DNA from: SSSZ01 sp036732025
GTDB lineage: Bacteria > Pseudomonadota > Gammaproteobacteria > Burkholderiales > Rhodocyclaceae
Assembly (NCBI GenBank): GCA_036732025.1
Contig: DAINDE010000009.1
Location: 1-64,000, forward strand
Reading direction: 5' to 3'
Length of the DNA stretch: 64,000 bases
Shown: positions 59,152 to 64,000 of the stretch, in pieces
How the letters are laid out: each line of letters starts with the position of its first letter
Position numbering within the stretch: position 1 is the stretch's first letter
The notes under the pieces: generated by a model
Database searches by the model: none
Told to the model about the DNA's origin: nothing
Seen by the model: only the letters and a program-made list of their open reading frames with translations
Made by a program: the position numbers and the translations under genes

Positions 59152-62100
59152 ATGTTCTCCCATTTGCGTAGCCGGCTGTGGCTGCTCATCGCCATCTCCA
59201 TCCTGCCCCTGGCGCTGTACTCGCTGTACAGCTACCAGGAGCAGCGGGTTGCCGCCATCGCCGAGATGGAGAGGGATCTCCGCCAGTTCATCCGCACCGT
59301 GCGGCTGGAGGAAGGCCACCTGGTCAGCGATACCCGCAACCTGCTGCGCATCATGGCCAACGCCAACGATCTGCAGCACCTCGATCCTGCCGAATGTTCG
59401 GGGCTGGCGGCCCGGCTGGCGGCGACCCAGAGGAATTACGCCAATTTCGGCGCCGCGCTGCCCGACGGCAAGCTGTTCTGCTCCGCCGTTTCCATGCCGG
59501 ATCCGGTCGATGTCGGCGACCGGGTCTGGTTCCGGGAGGCCGTGGCCAGCGGCGACTTCACCACCGGCGGCTTCATTGTCGGCCGCGTTTCCGGTGCGCC
59601 CGCCCTGGCCTTCAGCCTGCCCATGCGCGACGCCGACGGGCAGATCCGGGCGGTGCTGTTCGCCTCCACCGGGTTCGCCTGGCTGGAAACCCTGGTGCGG
59701 GCCATCGAGTTGCCGGCTCAGGGGCACGTCTACATCGCCGACAAGGCGGGGCGGGTCTATGCCCGCTTCCCCGCCGACGGTTCCGTCGTCGGCGCGCCCC
59801 TGCCGGACACAGCGTTGGGTGACCATGTCCGGGGCGGGCCCGGCGAAGGCCTGATCTCCCTGCCCGGTTGTGGGGGCGAATGTCTGTATAGCGTCTCGCC
59901 GCTCCAGTCCAGCCGCGGCGACCTCTACCTGGTGGTGGGCACCCCCCGCGACCTGGTCCTGGCGGATGTGAACCGCCGCTTCACCCTCCAGCTTTTCGTC
60001 CTGGCGCTGGTGGCGGCGCTTTCCTTCCTGGGGGCGCGCTGGCTGGTGCAGCGAAGCCTGGTCAACTGGGCCGAGCGCCTGGTGGCGACCACCCGCCGCT
60101 TCGGCGACGGCCTGTTCGGGGAACGGGTGGCGGAGCCCAGTTCCATCCAGGAATTGAAGGAAATCGACGACAGCTTCAACGCCATGGCCGACAGCCTGGT
60201 CAGCGCCGACGCCGTGCTGCGCAAGGCCAAGGATCGTTTCGAGGCGATGGCGACGACGGTGCCCGGGGTGCTCTACGAGTATGTCCCCCATGCCGAGGGC
60301 GGGGGCACCTTCCGCTACATCAGCCCCCGCTGCCAGGAGATGTTCGGCTATTCCGCCGAAGCCATCGAGTCCGATCCGGGGCTCCTCTGGCGCCGGGTCC
60401 ACCCCGAGGATGTGGACGCCCTGCGCCGCGAGGAGCGCGAGGCCATCCGTCTGGGGCGGCCCTTCCAGGCTCTGGCGCGCATGCTGACCGCCGAGGGGGA
60501 AGTGAAGTGGATCCAGATGCAGTCATGCCGCGGCGAGCAGAGCCAGGGCGGGGTGCCGGTGTGGTACGGCATCCTCCTCGACGTCACCGCCCGCCAACAG
60601 GCCGAAGCCCAGTTGCGCAAGCTGTCGCTGGCCGTCGAACAGAGCCCCTTGAGCATCGTCGTGACCGACGCCGACGCCAACATCGAGTACGTCAATGAAG
60701 CCTTCGTCGCCTGCTCCGGCTACGGCCGGGACGAGGCGATCGGCCGCAACCCGCGCTTCCTCGCCTCCGGCCGCACGCCCCGGGAAACCTACGCGGCCCT
60801 GTGGCGCACCCTGGCGGCCGGGCAGGCGTGGAAGGGGGAATTCATCAACCGGCGCAAGGACGGCTCCGAATACGACGAGCTGGTGAAGATCGCACCGGTG
60901 CGGGGGCCGGACGGGCGGGTCACCCACTTCGTCTCCATCCAGGAAGACATCACCGTGCGCAAGGCGCTGGCCGCCGAACTGGACATGCATCGCCACCACC
61001 TGCAGGACCTGGTGGACGAGCGCACCCGCCAATTGCAGGAGGCCAACGCCCAACTGGCGGTCAAGGCCCGGGAGGTGGCCGAGCTCAACGCCGCCCTGCG
61101 GGAGCGGGCCGACGAGGCGGAGGCGGCGACCCAGGCCAAGAGCGCCTTCCTGGCCAACATGAGCCACGAGATCCGGACGCCCATGAACGCCATCGTCGGC
61201 CTCGTCCACATGCTCCGGCGCAGCCCCCTCTCCGCCGAGCAGGCGGAACGCCTGGACAAGATCGGCGACGCTTCCGACCACCTGCTGGCGGTCATCAACG
61301 ACATCCTCGACCTCTCCAAGATCGAGGCCGGGAAGCTGTCGCTGGAAGCGGCCCCCTTCGATCTGGCCGGCGTGCTGGAGCGGGTGGCCGGCCTGGTCGG
61401 CGAGCGGGCGCGGGCCAAGGGCCTGGAATTCCGCCTGGAAACCGAGGGACTGCCCCGCCGGGTCGTCGGCGACGCCACGCGGTTGGCGCAACTGCTCCTC
61501 AATTACGTGGGCAACGCCATCAAATTCACCGAGCGGGGCCAGGTAGTGCTCTCGGGGCGGGTGGAGGCCGAGGGGGGACACGATGTGCGGCTGCGCTTCG
61601 AAGTGGCCGATACCGGTATCGGCCTGACGCCGGAGCAGGTGGAGCGGTTGTTCGCCCCCTTCGAGCAGGGGGACTCGTCCACCACGCGCCGCTACGGCGG
61701 AACCGGCCTGGGGCTGGCCATCAACCGGCATCTGGCCCGCCTCATGGGCGGCGACGTGGGAGCGCGCGGCGAGCCCGGCCGGGGCAGCGTCTTCTGGGCG
61801 ACGGTGCGCCTGGGGCGGGAGGCCGGCGAGGTGCCGGCGCTGCCTCCTGCCGCCGAGCAGCCGCCGCCGGCCGCGGTTGGCCACTGTCGCGGCCGCCGCC
61901 TGCTGCTGGTGGAAGACAATGCCATCAACCGTGAAGTGGCGCTGGAGCTGTTGAGCGACCTCGGCTGCGCCATCGACGTGGCGGAAAACGGCCGCGAAGC
62001 GGTGGAGCGTGCCGCGGCGACGGCCTACGACCTCATTCTCATGGACGTGCAGATGCCGGTGATGGACGGGCTGGAGGCCACCCGGCGCATCCGCGCCCTG

Positions 62101-62301
62101 CCCGGCCGCGAAGCCACGCCCATCCTGGCCATGACCGCCAACGCCTTCGGCGAGGATCGGGCCCAGTGCCTGGCGGCGGGCATGAACGACCACGTGGCCA
62201 AGCCGGTGGATCCGGAGCGGCTCTGCGCCACGGTGGCCCGCTGGCTAGGCCAGGCGGGCGGCGTGGGTGCGCAGCAGGCCGACGAAGTCCGTCCGCGATA
62301 G
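59152..62301 (+). CDS. Hybrid sensor histidine kinase/response regulator
   Basis: The 1049-aa protein has a helix at about 8-25, a periplasmic dCache-like sensor at about 30-280, and a second helix near 285-305. A HAMP-like segment follows, then PAS domains at about 365-485 and 490-610, a coiled coil, HisKA with H672 (SHEIRTP), a HATPase (NAIKFTE, DTGIGL, GGTGLGLAI) and a receiver with D965 (LMDVQMPVMDG). No Hpt domain is present, so phosphate must go to a separate partner. It lies 103 bp after the Sir2-like gene, and its 3' end overlaps the next gene by 57 bp. Confidence 0.88.
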   Translation: MFSHLRSRLWLLIAISILPLALYSLYSYQEQRVAAIAEMERDLRQFIRTVRLEEGHLVSDTRNLLRIMANANDLQHLDPAECSGLAARLAATQRNYANFGAALPDGKLFCSAVSMPDPVDVGDRVWFREAVASGDFTTGGFIVGRVSGAPALAFSLPMRDADGQIRAVLFASTGFAWLETLVRAIELPAQGHVYIADKAGRVYARFPADGSVVGAPLPDTALGDHVRGGPGEGLISLPGCGGECLYSVSPLQSSRGDLYLVVGTPRDLVLADVNRRFTLQLFVLALVAALSFLGARWLVQRSLVNWAERLVATTRRFGDGLFGERVAEPSSIQELKEIDDSFNAMADSLVSADAVLRKAKDRFEAMATTVPGVLYEYVPHAEGGGTFRYISPRCQEMFGYSAEAIESDPGLLWRRVHPEDVDALRREEREAIRLGRPFQALARMLTAEGEVKWIQMQSCRGEQSQGGVPVWYGILLDVTARQQAEAQLRKLSLAVEQSPLSIVVTDADANIEYVNEAFVACSGYGRDEAIGRNPRFLASGRTPRETYAALWRTLAAGQAWKGEFINRRKDGSEYDELVKIAPVRGPDGRVTHFVSIQEDITVRKALAAELDMHRHHLQDLVDERTRQLQEANAQLAVKAREVAELNAALRERADEAEAATQAKSAFLANMSHEIRTPMNAIVGLVHMLRRSPLSAEQAERLDKIGDASDHLLAVINDILDLSKIEAGKLSLEAAPFDLAGVLERVAGLVGERARAKGLEFRLETEGLPRRVVGDATRLAQLLLNYVGNAIKFTERGQVVLSGRVEAEGGHDVRLRFEVADTGIGLTPEQVERLFAPFEQGDSSTTRRYGGTGLGLAINRHLARLMGGDVGARGEPGRGSVFWATVRLGREAGEVPALPPAAEQPPPAAVGHCRGRRLLLVEDNAINREVALELLSDLGCAIDVAENGREAVERAAATAYDLILMDVQMPVMDGLEATRRIRALPGREATPILAMTANAFGEDRAQCLAAGMNDHVAKPVDPERLCATVARWLGQAGGVGAQQADEVRPR

Positions 62302-64000
62302 CGGGTGGCAGAAGCGGTAGCCCTGCATGACGGTGCATCCCGAGCGCTGCAGGTAGCGTAGCTGGGCGTCGGTCTCGACGCCCTCGGCGACCAGGTGGAG
62401 GCCGAGGCCGCGGGCGATGGAAATGATTGCCAGGACCACCGGGTAATGCCCCTTCTCGCTGGCGATCTCGCGCACGAAGGACTGGTCGATCTTGATGGTA
62501 TTGACCGGGAAGCGGTGCAGGTAGGCCAGGGACGAGTAGCCGGTGCCGAAATCGTCGATGGCGGTGCTGACGCCCAGGCCGTGCAGGCGGTTGAGCTGCT
62601 CGATGGCGTGCTGGGGGTTGCGGATGCAGATGTTCTCGGTGATCTCGATTTCCAGGCGCTCCGGGGCGATCTGGTGCCGGCGCAGGGTTTCCTGCATGCG
62701 CTCCACGAACTCGCCCCGGTCGAGATACTGGGGCGAGGTGTTCAGCGCCAGGCGCAGCTTGCCGGCGCCGGCGGCCTCCCATTCCCGCAGATCGCGGCAG
62801 GCGGCCTCCAGCATCCAGTCGCTGATGGGCAGGATGAGGCCGGATTCCTCGGCGAAGGGCAGGAACTCGCCGGCGCTGAGCAGGCCGCGCTCCGGATGGT
62901 GCCAGCGCATCAGCCCCTCGGCGCCCACCACCTTGCCGGTGGCGACATCGACCTGGGGCTGGTAATACATCTCCAGTTCGTCGTTCTCGATGGCCTTGCG
63001 CAGGCGCTTGTCGAGGGAAACCTTCTGGTGGACGTCCTCCAGCATGGCCGGGTCGAAGAAGCGCAGCCCGTCCTTGCCCTCGCCCTTGACCCGGTACATG
63101 GCGATGTCGGCGTGGCGCACCAGTTGTTCGCCGTCGTCGCCGTGGTGGGGATAGATGGCGATGCCGATGCTGGCCGAGACGAAGACCTCCTGCTGGTCCA
63201 GGGCAAAGGGCTGGCGCAGGGCTTCGAGGATCTTGCGGGCCACCAGCTCGGCGTCGTCCCGGTCCCGCAGTTCCGGCAGTACCAGGGTGAATTCGTCGCC
63301 GCCGTGGCGGGCCAGGGTGTCCCCCCGCCGCAGGCAGAGCTTCAGGCGCGCCGCCACCTGCTGCAGCAACTGGTCGCCATTGATGTGGCCGAGGGAGTCG
63401 TTGACGATCTTGAAACGGTCAAGGTCCACGAACATCACCGCCAGTTCGGCGTTGTTGCGCTTGGCCTGGATGATGGCGAGCCCCAGGCGGTCCTGGAAGA
63501 GGATGCGGTTGGGCAGGTCGGTGAGGATGTCGTGGTAGGCCTGGTAGGACATCTGCTCCTCGGCCCGCTTGCGGTCGGTGACATCCCGGGCGACGCCGTA
63601 GGTGCCGAAGTACTCCCGGCGTTGCGGGCCATTGTCGGTGGAATAGATGCCCACCGAGTTGAAGGAGACGGTCATCAGGGTCGTCTCGAAGCAGCGGCTG
63701 TCCTCGCGGCCGTTGACGCACTTCAGGCGCAGCTCGACGTTGCGGGTGGCGCGGTCCCCCGAGCGGCGCTCGTGGAAGACGTAGTGGGCGCGCTCCAGGT
63801 CTTCCTCGTGGACGATCAGGGAGTAGTGCTTGCCGATCAGGTCCGCCTTGGCGTAGCCCAGCAGTTGGCCGACCCGCTCGTTGATGAAGGTGAACTGCCC
63901 GTCGTGGTTGAGGGTGTAGATGATGTCCGGGGAGCTGTCGACCAGGTAGCGATAGAGTTTTTCCGACGACTCCAGTTGCGCCGCGATGCGCTGGTTTTCC
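62245..64000 (-). CDS. PAS-GGDEF-EAL protein (5' end outside the window)
   Basis: At least 585 residues are present. The frame stays open to the window edge, where a coiled coil and a PAS domain (LYRYLVDSSPDIIYTLNHDG, GYAKADLIGKHYS) precede a GGDEF domain with intact HGGDEF. The EAL domain follows: AEGLMRW (Gly for the usual Ala), EIEITEN, DDFGTGYSSLAYL, KIDQSF and EGVET. It may make and degrade c-di-GMP. The ATG at 63675 is internal to the PAS domain and is not the start. Confidence 0.88.
   Translation of the reverse strand, partial: ENQRIAAQLESSEKLYRYLVDSSPDIIYTLNHDGQFTFINERVGQLLGYAKADLIGKHYSLIVHEEDLERAHYVFHERRSGDRATRNVELRLKCVNGREDSRCFETTLMTVSFNSVGIYSTDNGPQRREYFGTYGVARDVTDRKRAEEQMSYQAYHDILTDLPNRILFQDRLGLAIIQAKRNNAELAVMFVDLDRFKIVNDSLGHINGDQLLQQVAARLKLCLRRGDTLARHGGDEFTLVLPELRDRDDAELVARKILEALRQPFALDQQEVFVSASIGIAIYPHHGDDGEQLVRHADIAMYRVKGEGKDGLRFFDPAMLEDVHQKVSLDKRLRKAIENDELEMYYQPQVDVATGKVVGAEGLMRWHHPERGLLSAGEFLPFAEESGLILPISDWMLEAACRDLREWEAAGAGKLRLALNTSPQYLDRGEFVERMQETLRRHQIAPERLEIEITENICIRNPQHAIEQLNRLHGLGVSTAIDDFGTGYSSLAYLHRFPVNTIKIDQSFVREIASEKGHYPVVLAIISIARGLGLHLVAEGVETDAQLRYLQRSGCTVMQGYRFCHPLSRTDFVGLLRTHAARLA

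Overview
The window is about 64 kb of GC-rich DNA (roughly two-thirds G+C by eye, strong G/C third-position bias) from a betaproteobacterium, most plausibly of the Rhodocyclales (Azospira/Dechloromonas/Azoarcus-like). The reasons are the uninterrupted tuf-S10-spc-alpha ribosomal cluster with infA between secY and rpmJ, a betaproteobacterial-type SecY N-terminus, a cysteine-bearing S4, and a neighbourhood of UbiA/UbiD, FadL, many c-di-GMP and PAS signalling proteins and c-type cytochrome. The genus assignment is inference only.

Layout. (1) 1-14.2 kb, + strand: end of tuf, then rpsJ-rplC-rplD-rplW-rplB-rpsS-rplV-rpsC-rplP-rpmC-rpsQ / rplN-rplX-rplE-rpsN-rpsH-rplF-rplR-rpsE-rpmD-rplO-secY-infA-rpmJ / rpsM-rpsK-rpsD-rpoA-rplQ, closed by a strong intrinsic terminator. 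Internal promoters lie before rplC and at the S10/spc boundary before rplN. (2) 14.2-23.5 kb, - strand: an ATM1-type ABC exporter, a CHASE/PAS histidine kinase, a receiver-PAS-PP2C phosphatase and the glutamate/aspartate importer gltIJKL, packed as one probable transcription unit. (3) 23.6-30.4 kb: YciA-type thioesterase, FadL-type porin, DUF2802 and SPOR proteins, TPR protein, ridA, a 166-bp MITE-like hairpin, recG and an alpha/beta hydrolase. (4) 30.4-32.5 kb: a candidate small RNA carrying a 28-codon ORF, a ProQ/FinO RNA chaperone, an unrecognised protein and an ArsR repressor with a perfect operator palindrome over its promoter.

(5) 32.6-45.4 kb, + strand: a lipid and membrane cluster with an Aas-type acyltransferase/acyl-ACP synthetase, a secreted amidohydrolase, a secreted 551-aa protein with a PEP-CTERM-like tail, an LplT-PlsC fusion, three paralogous two-helix membrane proteins around a DUF2339 protein, a divergent Lgt paralogue and a COG1964 radical SAM protein resembling the archaeal tetraether-lipid synthase family. 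This is the most likely place for an undescribed pathway, possibly membrane-lipid remodelling. (6) 45.4-53.5 kb: MFS transporter, ubiA, a c'-type cytochrome, a convergent EAL + HD-GYP pair, then ubiD, GNAT and sfsA. (7) 53.4-64 kb: beta-propeller protein, dacB (PBP4), Aer-like chemoreceptor, Sir2-like protein, hybrid histidine kinase, and a GGDEF-EAL protein running off the right edge.

Recurring architecture: several promoters have the -10 hexamer in the loop of a short inverted repeat, several genes look leaderless (the 28-codon ORF, arsR, ubiA, ubiD), and five convergent gene pairs overlap at their 3' ends by 4-57 bp. I saw no tRNA, rRNA, CRISPR array, intact insertion sequence or prophage gene.
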